Assembly (NCBI GenBank): GCA_027257055.1
Contig: JAPVLO010000007.1
Span: forward strand, 8,866,001-8,930,000
Direction: 5' to 3'
DNA length: 64,000 bases
Source: Cephalopachus bancanus
Lineage: Eukaryota; Chordata; Mammalia; Primates; Tarsiidae
Position 1 is the first letter of the stretch. Each line of letters starts with the position of its first letter. Shown one piece after another: positions 46,351 to 60,369 of this stretch. Made by a program: the position numbers and the translations under genes. A model generated the notes under the pieces. The model was not told the origin of the DNA, did no database searches, and saw only the letters and a program-made list of their open reading frames with translations.

Positions 46351-49300
46351 ATGGGGTGTTTGGGGGCAGCAGAAGTTGGGAAGGCTGAGAGGGACTCTGA
46401 GAGCGCTCATGGGTGGCTCTGCCCCCGGAACGAGTGCACTTTACTCTGTGGCCTTCTGAGGTCGTCCGGCCACTTGAAGGTCAAGGTCAACTGAATTCTG
46501 ATGGGATCGAGGTCACGGGGTCATGTCACCGACAGGCATGGGTGAGGGGCTCTGCTGCCCAGGCCAGGGCCCTGTGTGGGCTGGGAGGCAGGGAGGTATG
46601 GAGGATGGGAGCGCCCCCTCCCCACCTCCAGAGAAATCCCTGAGAGGCTCCTGGCAGGTGAGGCTGCCGAGGGGAGAGACCAGGCCTTCACGGAGCGCCT
46701 CTTGGTGCCCCATCACCACCCCACAGGGCTCTTACAATGCCCACAAGGTTTGCAGAGTCCCCTGGGCCCAGATCATCAGTACCTGACGGGATCACCACCA
46801 TGTGGCATCCTGATCTCTCTGTTTTGCCCGAGCTCTCCAAGCCGCAGCACAGATCTGTGACTCGCCGTCTGGCCGCCCAGCATGCCCGCTCAGCTCTGGG
46901 CAGGGGGAGGCACGATCAGCAGCAGTGGACCCCAGGGTGCCCAGCTCTAGGCCTCGAGGGGTCACCTGCCACGTGCGGGCTCCTGCCTCCCACCCCCCCC
47001 CACTGCTGGGCGGAGTCCTGGGCGGGGAGGCATGGGGAGGTTCTGCCTCCTGTCTGGCTTGCGGTTTGGCAGGCTTTCCTCGACCCCGGTCTCAGATCCT
47101 GGGTCTGGTCCTGAGAGAACTGTGGGGCGAGGTCGAGGAGGCGACGCCCCCAGCGCGGGCCCTGACCTGCGGGGCAGGGAGGGCACCGGCTGCCCCTGCT
47201 CGCCTGGCCTGTGGGCCTGCCGCCTACCTGACGGCCTGTCTAGGAATTTTTATTGCAGCCCACAGAGGCATTGCAGGTCCGCTGGAATGTGAAGGATCCC
47301 GGCCTGGGAGGCACGGGGTGGGCGGACCTCAGACACGGGCCGGATGGTGGGTGGCAGTCCCCTGCCTGCTTGCGTGAGCGTGCACTGAGCGTGAACATCA
47401 CGTTCCGCTGCTTTGGGACATGCTTGAGTTTGCAATGTCTCTTTGTGCTCTGGTTCTGTGGGTTCATTCTGATTAGATGTTTGGTTTGACCCTTCCTGAG
47501 AGACCTGAACCCACAGCAGGGACTGAGGCCAACCATCAGTGGTGATGGGACCGTGGCATGTGGCAGCCCCATTGTGATGCTGAGGCATTGCTGTGGGGTC
47601 CTGCGGTGTGGAACCACCCAGCACCCCTGGAGCACTGGCTGCCTTTGGTCCCACTGTACAGATCGGGGCATTGAGGTGCCTGGATCTCGGTGTTGGTGTG
47701 AGGCAGTGCACCCAGTGACTGGTTTCAGGGCCCCAGCTTATCTGAGTTTGGCACATGTGCTGGGCTGAGGAGCAGTTGTGGCCCTTAGGGAATCTGGTCA
47801 GCTTGGCCTGTCAACGCTGGTTGTTGGGATAACTAGTGGCCCCAGGCCTCACAGCAGAGGGAAGACCATTCCGGCCTCAATCAAGGTCTGCCAGGCCCTG
47901 GCCTGGATCTGTTTTTTGCCTGCCTTGTAGAGCGTGGATGGTCAGAGACCTCAGGCTCCAGACTGACTTCAGCTTCCCGGGCCACCCTGCCCGTTGGAGC
48001 CAGTGTCACCCACTGGTATGGAGGCCACTCTGCCTCCTCTCCATTCGGCAGCCTCTACCCTTGAGGAATTAGATTCTCCTGGGGCTAGGAGTGTCTGAAG
48101 GAGCAGTGGCCTGAGCAGGGAGGGGGCTTACCAGGGAGGACCGGGCTCAAGGAACTGGCATGACAATCTTGAGGCTGGAGCCTCCCCACCCCGCACCCTG
48201 GTCCTGGCCACCTCTGGCATCCTGCCTTCAGCCTGTCAGCTCCATCGCCAGCCCTGCCCCCAGGATTCTGCTGACACACCCGATCTGAGCAGGATGGGTG
48301 CACCCCGGACCCGTGGACATCCTCAGGTGGGGTGGCCCAGCCCGTAGGGGGTGAGCGGAGTGTCCCTGGGACTGCTTTTCTTCTTGGAGCCTGTTTCCAG
48401 ATGGGATTATAAGCACCCGCCACCCAGGGTCATCATGAGAATCAAATGAGATGATACGTGAAAAGTACTCCATTGGGACTGGGTGCTATGAAAATGCTTG
48501 GGAAATGCAACCCACTCTGTTACTAAGTCTCGGCCGGCACTGAGGGAGAGGCGACTGCACAAGCCTGGAAAGGGGGAGATTGTGGGGTGTGAGCCCTGAC
48601 TCCCATGAGAAAAGCTGGGAGGCTGCCCAGAGGAGGAGCTGGAATGGGCCCTGCAGTGTGCATAGGAGTTCTGTCCAGGAAGGGGTTTCTCCTGGAGGTT
48701 ATGGACACCAGCCCCTTCCAACGATACCCAGGATTCGATTCTTTCCATTCCTCAGATAGAGGCACACTTGTCCCAGACCCCACAGTGGAGGTGACCCAGA
48801 ACTGGGACTGTGGGTCCCCATGAGGTGGGTCAGAGCCCCTCTGAGTGTATAATGAAGATGGGGGCCTGGGGTGGGGTCCCTGGCCCTAGTCAGTGGGGAG
48901 ACTGTGGGTACGTGTCGTCCCTGATCTGGGCGGGTGATGGCCCTCTTCTCCACTCTGACCACTGTGACTTTCCACAGCAGAGGAACGATTTCCTTGGGGG
49001 GGAATCCGACACCCACCCCTGAGGAACCAGGAGGGGAGTTTCAGGGAGCAGAGCTGGTGTCAGCCAAGGGGTGACGAGACCCTCTGCAGACCCCCGTGCC
49101 TGGGTCCAGCCAGCCGGCTCTCCCCTGGACGCCCGTTCACCCTCACCCCGACGGGCCCAGGGACCTTCATGACTCAGCTCCAAGTCAGGCCAGGGAGTTG
49201 GTGTGTCCTCCGTCTGCTCCTCCGCTCCCAGAGCCTGCGGGGGGTGGGGGAGAAGGAAGCACCCCTCACCCCATGCCAACGGGGATGCAGAGGCTGGTGG

Positions 49301-50349
49301 GGCTGTGGGCTTGCTGCGTTTCCTTTTTACACAATCAGAACCTTACTGACGGGTAATTCTACTCAGCGTTTCACTCCGTCGTGAATTTGTTCCACACGCT
49401 CTTGAGCGCACCCATCGTGTGTCGGGCCTAAGGTTCTGGAAGCAGACAGCCGTGAGAAAGACGGCGGGCTCCCGCACAGCAGACAGGAAAGGAGCCAGAA
49501 ACTCGACAGGGGCGTAACGCGGCTCTCCAGAAGGCCTGTCGGGAAAGGCTGGGGATGGGGACCAGGACCATCTTGAGCGAGCCCCAACCCTGGGGTTTCC
49601 CCAGGTGCAGTGGCTTCTCACTCGGACGGATGGAAGGGGGCGTGCTCGGGAACTTGTACTGTAACACGTTTTCCCCTGTGAGGTGCAGGTCTGAGACTCC
49701 TGGTCCCTAGATGTCCATCGGCTGGGAGGGGCAGGTAATGCCCAGGGCCCACCCTGGGATTCTGGTGGGCTGGGTTGGTGGGTGCCGCACACACAGAACT
49801 TGAAACCAACCTTGGTCCCCTCGTGAGTGTCATGGATCGATCCCAAGTGGTAGGCATGCAGGCAGACGTGTCGTTCTATTTTTCACGCTTTTGCCCCCTG
49901 TTTCCAGGGGGGCGCAAAGACCCCAGGTAGCGAGGTCGGCCCCGCCCCCGGGCACACTACTTCACCAAATGTTTCCCTTTTGCTTCACCATGAAAACAGC
50001 CTGGCTCTTCTGATTGTAAAAAGTGATATATGCTCCTTATTTAACCAAGAATTCAAAGAATTTTGTAGATGCCAGACAAAAGTCAGACTGCCTGCAATCC
50101 CAGCGAGCCCAGGTTATTCTGTGAATGATACTTGGGGACACACTTGCCTTTGAGTCTGTTGGATGGCGGGGGGTGGTGCTGGATCCTCCCCCTCTACCAA
50201 GAGTGTTTCCCTGCCAGGTTGCTGCAGCCCAACCTCCCCTCTATTGGACAGGTGAGGTGGGAGGGTTTCCTGGGGCAGCCCAGCCTCAGCCGGGGTTTGG
50301 GAGGACCCTGCGTGGAGTCCCCCAGGCTGGGAGCTGGGCAGGGCTGGAT
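46351..50349. other. Intron 1, GC-rich, almost repeat-free
   Basis: About 4 kb with only a reverse L2-like piece near 49345-49470 and an AT-rich old-repeat-like phrase near 49990-50070. Many overlapping open frames, none recognisable. Confidence 0.5.
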
Positions 50350-50460
50350 CTGGCAGACCTGTGTCTTCACCTCGAAGCCTCACCCTCATCTGTAAAATGG
50401 GGTGATGCTGACGGCTCCTGCCTTGAGCCGGGGTGAGGAGTGCATGGGGTGTTGCTCAGC
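50350..50460 (+). mobile_element. MIR fragment
   Basis: ccctcatctgtaaaatgggg. Confidence 0.7.
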
Positions 50461-51889
50461 ACAGCAGACACCCAAGGACCTCAGCTGCTGTCGGGTGACT
50501 CGGCCACTAGCCTCTGTGGCCCATGCCAACCTGAGCCATGCCACTTCTGCATCTGTTTGATGTGTCAGGCTCGCAAGTCAGACTTTCATTAGAAATCAAA
50601 GGCTGCTACTGGTTAGACAAGGCCCAGAGGCTACAGCCTCTCTGCAGACAGGCGTCTTGAGGCCCAGAGAGGGTGAGAGAGGGACCCAGGTCACACAGCC
50701 AGCAGGCCAAGGCCCAGCTCTGGACTCGGTCCCTCCCTCGCCTTGAGCAAGGGCCCCCTTCCACAGGCCATACATGGATGGCCTCAGGTTGCCCTTGTCA
50801 CCCCAGCCTGGAAGGCACATGGAACTTTTCAGCTGATTGCTGTGACAAACTGCTGATATTTACATGGACACCATTCTGGGAGCCTCCACAAACCGGTCCC
50901 TTTAGTGGCTGGCAGGGTGAGTTCCCCATGTTACAGCTGGAGACAGTGTGTCTGGTTTTGGCGGTGACCCAGGTTCAATTCCCGGCACTGGGCTCTGGCC
51001 ACATCTGTATCCCAGGAAGGATGGGCAATGTGTGGTGTCCCAGAGATGGGCTGGGTCAGAGCCACCCCTCAGCTTGCCAGGCCCGGCTTCCTGACCGACC
51101 TTTCTGCCTGGGAAGGCCAGGACTCTGTCCCGGTCACACAATATCCCCCTTCTCACGTTCAGACAGGCGGTCTAGACGCTCACGCTCCTTTTGTTCCGAA
51201 GGGTCAGGGGTTGGGATTTGGGCCGAGATAGAAGAAAGGGGGTGGGTGGGTGGTGGGTGAGGGGAAACCAGCTTCAAAGGAGGAGGCCTGGTCTCCCTCC
51301 GCCTGCCCAGCCAGTGACCAGCACCACCATCAAAACGTGCACCGATTTATAATGACCGAGGCAGCACCCTAGCAGATACACGTTTTGAAACCCAATCAAG
51401 CTGCCGCCCACTCTCCAGCACCGCTTAGCTGACACCGGTTAAGTAAAACTCCAATGCCTGTGCCAGTAAGTCTGGAGCATGCCGCCAGCGGGGCTTGAGG
51501 CCTGGAGGCCGCCCACAGCCAGGTCTGAGCCAGAACAGCCCCTTGGGGAGAGACGCAGCGAGCTCCCCACCGTCCCCCAAGGCAAGCGTGCCTTGTCTGG
51601 GTGCTTCGTAAAGGGCAGAGTAGGTGGATATGACCCTGAGAGGTAGAAATCCCGAAGGCATTTGTCCTGGCGCATTGGTGGTGAGGCCAGAGAGTTGGCC
51701 GCCGCGGAATCTCCAGTTGGGTTCTCTGGCTCTGGGCTTGGTTCTCACCCAGCACGGCTGGCACCTCAGCCTTACTCACTGCAGTTGTCACGCATGTTCA
51801 CCGTTAGTCCTCGCAGGGACTGAGTTATAATGATGTGACCGTGCCCGGCCCTTCCTGCCCGCCATCCTGGGCAGCTTCCTGTTGCTCCA
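50461..51889. other. Intron 1, unclassified
   Basis: Contains the SMAD palindrome at 51170 and a GGGT-rich run near 51238-51260. Confidence 0.5.
51170..51177. promoter_or_regulatory. Palindromic SMAD-binding element
   Basis: GTCTAGAC, the third perfect copy of this 8-mer in the window, with a CAGAC half-site a few bases upstream (about 51160). All three copies lie in PMEPA1 intron 1 within 3.8 kb. Confidence 0.4.
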
Positions 51890-52050
51890 ACCCTGAGTTT
51901 TTCAGTGTCCCCTATGCTTGGGACATTGGCCACGGCTGGAGACAGTTTTGGTTGTCGCAGCTGGGGGCAGGGAGGACACACTACTGGTGTCCAGTGGGTG
52001 GAAGCCAGGAACACTGCTAAGCACCTGACAGTGCACGGGACGGCCCCATC
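51890..52050 (+). mobile_element. MER20
   Basis: acattggccacggctggaga, ttttggttgtcgcagctggg, agccaggaacactgctaagc. Confidence 0.85.
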
Positions 52051-52635
52051 CCCAGTTCCCAAGGGAGTGTCCACTTGCTCAGGTCAGTCAGGCCAAGGCT
52101 GAGGAGCCCAGATTTAACTCAGGCCGGTGGTGTGCCAGGGTGCTGGTGATGATGACTGGACCAGGTGGAAGGGAGGATGGGTTCAAGGTTAAGGTGAGCG
52201 CCGAGGTCACAGAGACACCTGGCCCCCTGCTGTGAGCTCTGGGGATCATGGGAAGACAGAGCGGGGTGCGGGGGGCAGCTGGACCTGGGGTTGGAGTCCT
52301 GGCCCCGGGCAGGCTGGGGCCTGGGGCCCTCAGGGAGGCCCTTTGGGAGGCTCAGGTGAGTCAGGCCAAGCAGGGCAGGCGGCAGCAGAGGCCGACCTCC
52401 CTGTGGACGCTGTGCTTGCTCCCCAGGCCCATCTGCTCTGGGGCTCCCTGAGTGTCCTGATTGCGTCCTGCCAGCTCTCTCTTCTTTCCTCTGAATATTT
52501 TATCATTTCCTTTCAGGTCAGTGACTCCCCATGACTATGCTTGGGGAAGCATTGGCCAGAAAAGTTGTATCTGCCTGGTGGGCAGAGCCTTCCTGACGCC
52601 CCAGGGTGAGAGGAGGCCCCTGAGACCAGGTGGGG
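52051..52635. other. Intron 1, unclassified
   Basis: Nothing recognised. Confidence 0.5.
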
Positions 52636-52840
52636 CTCTTGGAAAAGAGTGTGGCCGTGGACTAGTAATGTCCGTGGCCGTTACCAGCCTGGAGAGTGGG
52701 GTGAGTTCTTTGAGGAAGGGTGTGGCCATTGACTAGTAATGTCTGCTGAGGTTATGGGGGTGTGGCGGTGGACTCTTTGAGAAAGTGGGTGGCCATTGAC
52801 TAGTAATGTCTGCTGTGGTTACAAGCAGGGTGTGGCAGTG
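52636..52840 (+). repeat. Three-copy tandem repeat, unit about 69 bp
   Basis: Shared core gtggcc(g/a)t(g/t)gactagtaatgtc begins at 52651, 52722 and 52789 (spacing 71 and 67). Confidence 0.85.
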
Positions 52841-53578
52841 GGTAAGTGTCAGGGAAGTCAGGAATGCAAGAAGTAAATGGCTTCTTCCCTGTGCTGGCAA
52901 GTTACGTGCCTTCTGGCCTTGGGGTCCACTTGTTAAGTGGCCAGGCTGAGTCAGTGGCATCTTGGTCCCTGACATACCGTCAGGGCCTCAGACCTGCCCT
53001 CGTACAGGAGACCACCAGAGAAGGAAACTGCGCGGTCAAGCCCCACAACAAGAGTGACATTGCCTGCGTCCCGACACCACTCCCTCCTTGGACCTGCACA
53101 TTGGAGTTGTGTAAAGCCAGTGGCCACACTGAAGGCAAAGCCTGTTGTTTGCTGCAGGAGAAGCCAAGACCAGGAGCCGCCTTTTAAAAGTAGTGATTAA
53201 AAATGAGAGCATGGATACCAAAACCCAAAATTGGGGAAATTCGAGTCCCCAGTCCTGACATGGGCCGCGACCCTCCCTTACCTGCCCAGGGTCACTGTGA
53301 GGCTGGGCTGAGGCTGTCTGAGGGTCTGCGTACTCTGCACGCTAGCCTCCCAAAGGACTAGGGCCAGGTTTCGCTGCTGGGGGTCCTAAGCTCACCATGG
53401 TTTTGATGATGGTGTATTCGCTGTTCGCTGTGGCCCGTGCAGGCTCTGCTATTCGTGCACGCTGTCATTTCCTCCTTGATGCGTGTGATGGGGGCAGGGA
53501 CTTGCCATCCTTCCCCCCATGGGTGAGTAGGTGAGGCCCAGAGGGGCACAGTCCTGGCCAGGGCCCTGATGTGGAAGG
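52841..53578. other. Intron 1, unclassified
   Basis: Nothing recognised. Confidence 0.5.
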
Positions 53579-53745
53579 AGGCCAGCAGGAGGCCACCTGG
53601 TGGCCAGTCATGTGAGGGCATCTGGTCCTCACAACAGTCCCTTGAGACAGGTGGCCAGGTACTCATCTCACAGTTGGGGAAACTGAGGCTGAGAGGTGGC
53701 TTGCTGTGGCCCGGGAAGCCTGAAAGTGGTGGATCTGAGATTCAT
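53579..53745 (-). mobile_element. MIR with CTCF-like words at its edge
   Basis: cacagttggggaaactgagg in reverse MIR. The left edge holds GGCCAGCAGGAGGCC and CCACCTGGTGGCCA, both CTCF-core-like. Confidence 0.65.
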
Positions 53746-54559
53746 CTGGCTGTGATGTCTGGACTCTACAGCACTTGAGAGAGGGGAGTGGGGGAGGGAG
53801 GGAAGGAGGAAGGGATGCTCAGAAAAGGCTCAGGAACAGGAGTGGCCTCTGACGGGCTGGGCACCAGAAGGAAGCAGCCATCGGGCTGGGGGGGTGGCAG
53901 GGGCTGGGGAGTGAATAGTGACTCTTGAGCACCTGGCAGGCAGCAGGTCTTGCTCTAAAAGCTGGGGATTTTAAGGGAAGGAAACTGGAGACCCCCAGGG
54001 AGGAGACCGCCCCTTGAGGACGCCTGGATTGTTACTTAAAGGAGAGGTCAGCCCTCGACCAGCATCTAGGCCCCAGGAGCCCCCGAGCACGGCCCCTCCT
54101 CCCTCTCAACCCCAGCTGGCTGCACGGAGCCCACCCCCTGGTATGGAGGGTTGGTGGGGGTCACCCTGAGGGTGCCCCAGAGGCACGCCTTGCAGCCAGA
54201 CATGGAGCACGGATGCATTTTACAGGATGCATTTTACAGCGGCCCTGTGTGTGTCTGGGGACCAGGCCCCACCTGCCATGGGTTCCTCCCCCGTTCAGGC
54301 CCCACCAAAAGCAGGTGGAGGCGAGTCCTCCCACTTGCATTGTAATTTAACCCCTTTTTTGCCCCCCATTTAACAAACAGAGCTACCACACAGGCTTCTC
54401 AGAACAAGAAGCGTGAACGTGACCTGCTGGGCAGCCGTTCGGGCGCCCTGGAGGGCGGCCCAGTCACGGATTGTGGTTTCTAGCTCTCCACAGCCACCAG
54501 CCCCCACCCACTTCCCCCTCCAAACCGGCAGACCCCCAACCAGACCGATAACTTAGCAT
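53746..54559. other. Intron 1, unclassified
   Basis: Short internal duplication of gcattttaca near 54214-54236; otherwise nothing. Confidence 0.5.
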
Positions 54560-55200
54560 TTTCATTTAAGTCCATCTGACAAATCGTTTTAGACGGAGAA
54601 AGCCATGCTGCATCTTTAAATGGCTACTTTGTCAGACGCGCTGTAAAAAGTCCTTTGTTATCTGTGTCTAGACAGCACACCAGTGGAATATTTGGTCTGC
54701 GTGAGGGGAGAGAGATCTGACAAGGTTGAATTCATTTACCGGCTTATTTCAAGTGGGATTTCAAAACACTTGCTCATAAACTGTTTGCGGCCAGACGCCC
54801 CGGCCTGTCCTCCCTGCCCACGCCCGCCTGCCTTGCTTTTAGACTGTTTCACCTGCTCGGACGGGCGGTGCGAAGCTGCGGCCGGGTGGGTGCCCCGGCG
54901 AGCTGTGACTGTGGCTTGTCGCTTTTTTTCTGGTTTTAATTGTCCTCTTTATGACTGTCTAGACATTCTGCAGATGTACGGTCTCGGGGGAAATGGCTTT
55001 TCCCTCTGGTTATGCTGCCCAGGAGGGTGGCAGGCGCCGCCCCCTCCAACGGCGGGGGTTGGGCGGTGGGGGGCACCCTCTCCCCCTTCCCCAAACTCCC
55101 CTTCCGCGTCTTCTTTCCCTGAAATCAAGGCACTTTGCCTCTTGGCACCGTCTTTGTGTTTATAACACATTGACTTGACTGTGCTAATTTTATACCATCC
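54560..55200. promoter_or_regulatory. Candidate TGF-beta/SMAD enhancer in intron 1
   Basis: Repeat-free block containing the palindrome TGTCTAGACA twice (54665-54674 and 54956-54965), each a perfect SMAD3/4 element GTCTAGAC. A TCF/LEF match CCTTTGTT (54652-54659) lies 5 bp from the first, and single CAGAC sites lie nearby. Human PMEPA1 is known to respond to TGF-beta through intron 1 SMAD and TCF7L2 elements; that this is the same element is inference. Confidence 0.5.
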
Positions 55201-55369
55201 TCAAAAAAAAAGAGCGAACAGTGGCATTCCAGGTTTCCTCCTCTCCAAGGGGCGGGCCGAGACCCCCTCCTCCCAGCAACTTGCCCCGTTTCTTCCCACA
55301 GTTCTTCCTTGTGTTGTTCCGGTTTTGTGGACTGCATAGACACATTCAACACCAGACGTTGGCTTCTTT

Positions 55370-55485
55370 TTTTAAAATACTGTTTTTGGTAGAGATGAAA
55401 TCTTGAACTCCTAGCCTCAAGCGAGTCTCCTGGCTCAGCCTCCCAAAGCGCTGGGATTACAGGTGTGAGCCACCGTGCCCAGCCA
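55370..55485 (-). mobile_element. Alu monomer fragment
   Basis: Reverse left-arm piece flanked by an 11-bp duplication GTTGGCTTCTT (about 55360 and 55489). Confidence 0.8.
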
Positions 55486-55512
55486 GGGTTGGCTTCTTAA
55501 GAATGACAATGT

Positions 55513-55801
55513 AGCCGGGCTCGGTGGCTCAGCCTGTAATCCCGCGCCTTTGGGAGGCTGAGGTGAGTGGATTGCCTGAGCCCGCGGGTCCGAGACCCGC
55601 CTGGGCAGCGAGACCTCATCTCTACAATAAGTCAAAAAATCAGCCGGGCGTGGTAGCGCATGCCTGTAATTCCAGCTACTTGGAAGGCTGAGGCGGAAGG
55701 ATCGCCGGAGCCCAGCAGTTCGAGGTTGCGGTGGCCGGAAGCAGCCACTGCACTCCAGTCTGGGCGACAGAGTGAGACTCCAACTCAAAAAAAAAAAAAA
55801 A
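55513..55801 (+). mobile_element. Alu, lineage-specific subfamily, second tier, intact ends
   Basis: ggctcagcctgtaatcccg, gattgcctgagcccgcgggt, ctggaag-type right arm, actccaactc, A18 tail. Perfect 14-bp duplication AAGAATGACAATGT (55499 and 55802). Confidence 0.96.
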
Positions 55802-55815
55802 AAGAATGACAATGT

Positions 55816-57517
<1,702 letters not shown>

Positions 57518-57825
57518 TTTTCTTTTCTTTTCTTTTTTTTGGAGTAGAAGTCTCACTCTGTCTCCCAGGCTGGAGTGCAGTGGCACGCTCACAGCCACCA
57601 CATCCTCGACCTGCTTGACTCAGACGATCCTTCCTCCTCAGCCTTCCATATAGCTGGAACCACAGGTGTGTGCCACCACACCCAGCTAATTTTTTTATTT
57701 TTTGTAGAGACAAGGTTTCACCAAGTTGCCCAGGTCAGTCTCGAACCCCTGGACTCAGGCAATCCTCCTGCCTCTGCCTCCCAAAGTGCTGGGATTGGAG
57801 GCGTAAGCCACTGCACCCAGTCAGT
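57518..57825 (-). mobile_element. Alu, lineage-specific subfamily
   Basis: Reverse copy: ccaagttgcccaggtcagtc, ctcaggcaatcctcc, ctcacagccaccacatcctc. Confidence 0.92.
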
Positions 57826-58849
57826 CTGGTTTCTAAAGCTACAGTCTGGGAGGCCTGGACTTTTTTTTCCCCCCTTCTCCTTCTTTTCTCAAGAGTTGGA
57901 GAAACCAGAGTTTCAAGCTAGTCTTGGTGCACTGCCTTATTTAGGAGGCAAATGGCTGCTCATTTGTCAGGCAAAACAGATGTGGTGGGAGACAACATCT
58001 ATTTTCATAATTCGAAACAAATCGGGTGCACTGCCTCCCTCTTCAGCGGGGCCCGCACAGAAGGCCCAGCTTCCCGCAGCATTTAGAGAAATATTTATAG
58101 CTTGTCGATTGAACTTTCCTTCCTCCAGGAGGAGTTAGTTTCTGCCGCACTGGGGACACAGACGGTCTCGAGGGGGAGTGGGTGCTGTTGCGGGATTTTT
58201 TTTTTTAATCAGAAGATGGAGACAGCAGGTCACGGCCAGTGGGAGCAGCTGGGTCTCGCCGTCAGCGTGGCTTCATGTCTCCCCGGCATGGGAGTGCTGG
58301 GTGAGGAAGCCTGCTCTTGATGAGGGAGCACTCAGATGTGGGTCCTGGGGAGACGTCGCAGGGTGAGCAACTGGGAACCCCGACACCCCAGGAGACCCGG
58401 GCCCTGGGTCAGCAGCCACCTCGTGCTTAGGTCTCCAGGGGATCTGGCCGCTGTGTCTCCATTTTGTGGATGGAAACACTGTCTCCCAGAGAGCAGTCTC
58501 TCCGCCCAAGGTCACGCAGAGAACGAGGAGCGGAAATCGGGTCTCCCGCCTTTGAGCACCTTTCGGTCGGTCTCGAGCCTGCATTCCCGCCTGGAGCCCC
58601 GTGTGGGATGCGGCTACATTTCTCTGTGTCAGTACAGGCTGTGGGGAAGAAGGATGGGGAACCGGCCGTGGCCTACCCGTTGGTCAGATGGCCTTGGTCC
58701 CGGCCTCACATGGCTGAACTCCTCTGTCCCCCGAAGGAGCTGGGGGGGGTGAGCGAGGCCAGGGCCTGCCCTCCAGAGCGCTCACTCGCATGCGGGAGGT
58801 TCAGACCCGGAGGAAGCACAGCAGGGCCATGTGACTGCCTTGGGGGGCG
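57826..58849. other. Intron 1, unclassified
   Basis: AT-richer piece at 57940-58130 with gaaatatttatagc; no exon. Confidence 0.5.
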
Positions 58850-58945
58850 GTCAGAGAAGGCCTCTCTGAGGGGCTGACGCGCTTGCTGAGACTTGAGGGA
58901 CAAGAAGGATCCTCACTGGGAAGATAGGTGAGGGGGGAGAACCTC
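58850..58945 (-). mobile_element. L2 fragment, source copy of a local duplication
   Basis: cagagaaggcctctctgagg continues as reverse L2. The part from 58868 recurs at 60936. Confidence 0.7.
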
Positions 58946-59397
58946 AAGAAGAGGGGAGACACCAGGAAGGCATGGGGTCTGTCGAGATGCGTGTGGAGGC
59001 TGCATCCAGGTTCCGACTGCCTGTCACCTGGAGGAGGAGCGACAGGGCAGCTACTACAGGCTGGGCCTAGATGGATGCATTTCTTGGAGATTTTGGTCTT
59101 TGTGAGCCACTCTAGAATTCATTTCAGGGTCGAGTCAAGAGTCCACGAGTTTTATGCCGCATCCCACCCAACATCAGAGGAACCGACTGACCAGGCCCCT
59201 TTGCCCTCCTCTCTAGATGAGGGTGACTGAAAAGCCCAGAAGCTTCCAGTTCATCTGGGAAAACCATAAATGACAGTTTTGTGAGAAGCAACCATTGGAG
59301 GAAACTAGGTGTGGGGTGTGGAGAGCGTGGCTTGATTCTTACAGTCACGTGTGGAGCTACAGCTGTCTCCAGAAGGTGTTTTTTTTTCACTTTTGGA
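58946..59397. other. Intron 1, unclassified
   Basis: Nothing recognised. Confidence 0.5.
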
Positions 59398-59735
59398 GGT
59401 AAAGGATCACTTGAGACTAGCCTGGACAACACACTGAGACCTCCTCTCTACAGAAAAAAAGAATTAGCTAGACACGGTAGCACTTTGGGAGGCTGGCGCA
59501 GGAGAATTGCTTGAGCCCAGAAGTTCAGACCAACCTGAGCAATGTAGCGAGACCTCATCTCTACAAAATCAAAAATTAAGCTGGATGTGGTGGCACGTGC
59601 CTGTAGTCCCAGCTACTTGGGAGGCTGAGGCAGAAGGATCACTTGAGTCCAGCAGGTCGAGGCTGCGGTGGCCATGAGTGTGTCACTGAACTCCAGCCTG
59701 GGCGATGCAGTGAGACTGACTCAAAAAAATTTAAA
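59398..59735 (+). mobile_element. Alu with rearranged left arm
   Basis: An extra partial left arm (59398-59475) precedes a second one; the right arm has agcaggtcgaggctgcggtg and gccatgagtgtg, as in the local subfamily. Confidence 0.8.
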
Positions 59736-59940
59736 AAAACATATCCCAGTCTTGGCCTCACACACAGTGGGCTCAACCCCCCTAGCCATGCCTGCATTCT
59801 CACGTTCCCTTGCTTGTGTATCCATTCCACACACATGTATGAGGCACCTACTGTGTGTCTGGCATGGGCAAGGCCTTGCTGATCAGAGAGGGGGCAGCTC
59901 CAACCTTCAGAAGTTTACAATCCACGTGTGACACTTCACA
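59736..59940 (-). mobile_element. L2-like fragment
   Basis: atgaggcacctactgtgtgt, then ggcatgggcaaggccttgc. Confidence 0.55.
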
Positions 59941-60069
59941 CGTGGCTGGAGTGGGCACCTGTCCCTGATTGTTTTCAAATCAAGTTTGTACCCTGGGTGG
60001 TGATTGTGTTCTGTGTGTGACTTCAGTCCTTACGCCGTCTTCATGTTGGGGACTAATTAGGAATCAGCT

Positions 60070-60335
60070 GGTTGGTTGTGGTTGCTCATGCCTGTAATCC
60101 CGGCACTCTGGGGGCTGAGGAGGGAGGATTGCACAAGGCCAGCCTGGACAGCCCAAAAAGACCTCATAACTCTTAAAAAAAAATGAGCCAGGCATGGTGG
60201 CACGCACCAGCTGCTTGGGAGTCTGAGGCGGGAGGATCACTTGAGCCCTGGAGGTCAAGGTTGCGGTGAGCTATGATTACACCACTGCACTTCAGTCCGG
60301 GTGACAGAGCAAGACCCTACCTCTAAAAAATCTGA
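60070..60335 (+). mobile_element. AluJ
   Basis: Dimer with a shortened left arm; right arm gcggtgagctatgattacac. Confidence 0.88.
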
Positions 60336-60369
60336 ATAAGTCACTAAAGTAAAAAGGAATCCATTGTTT

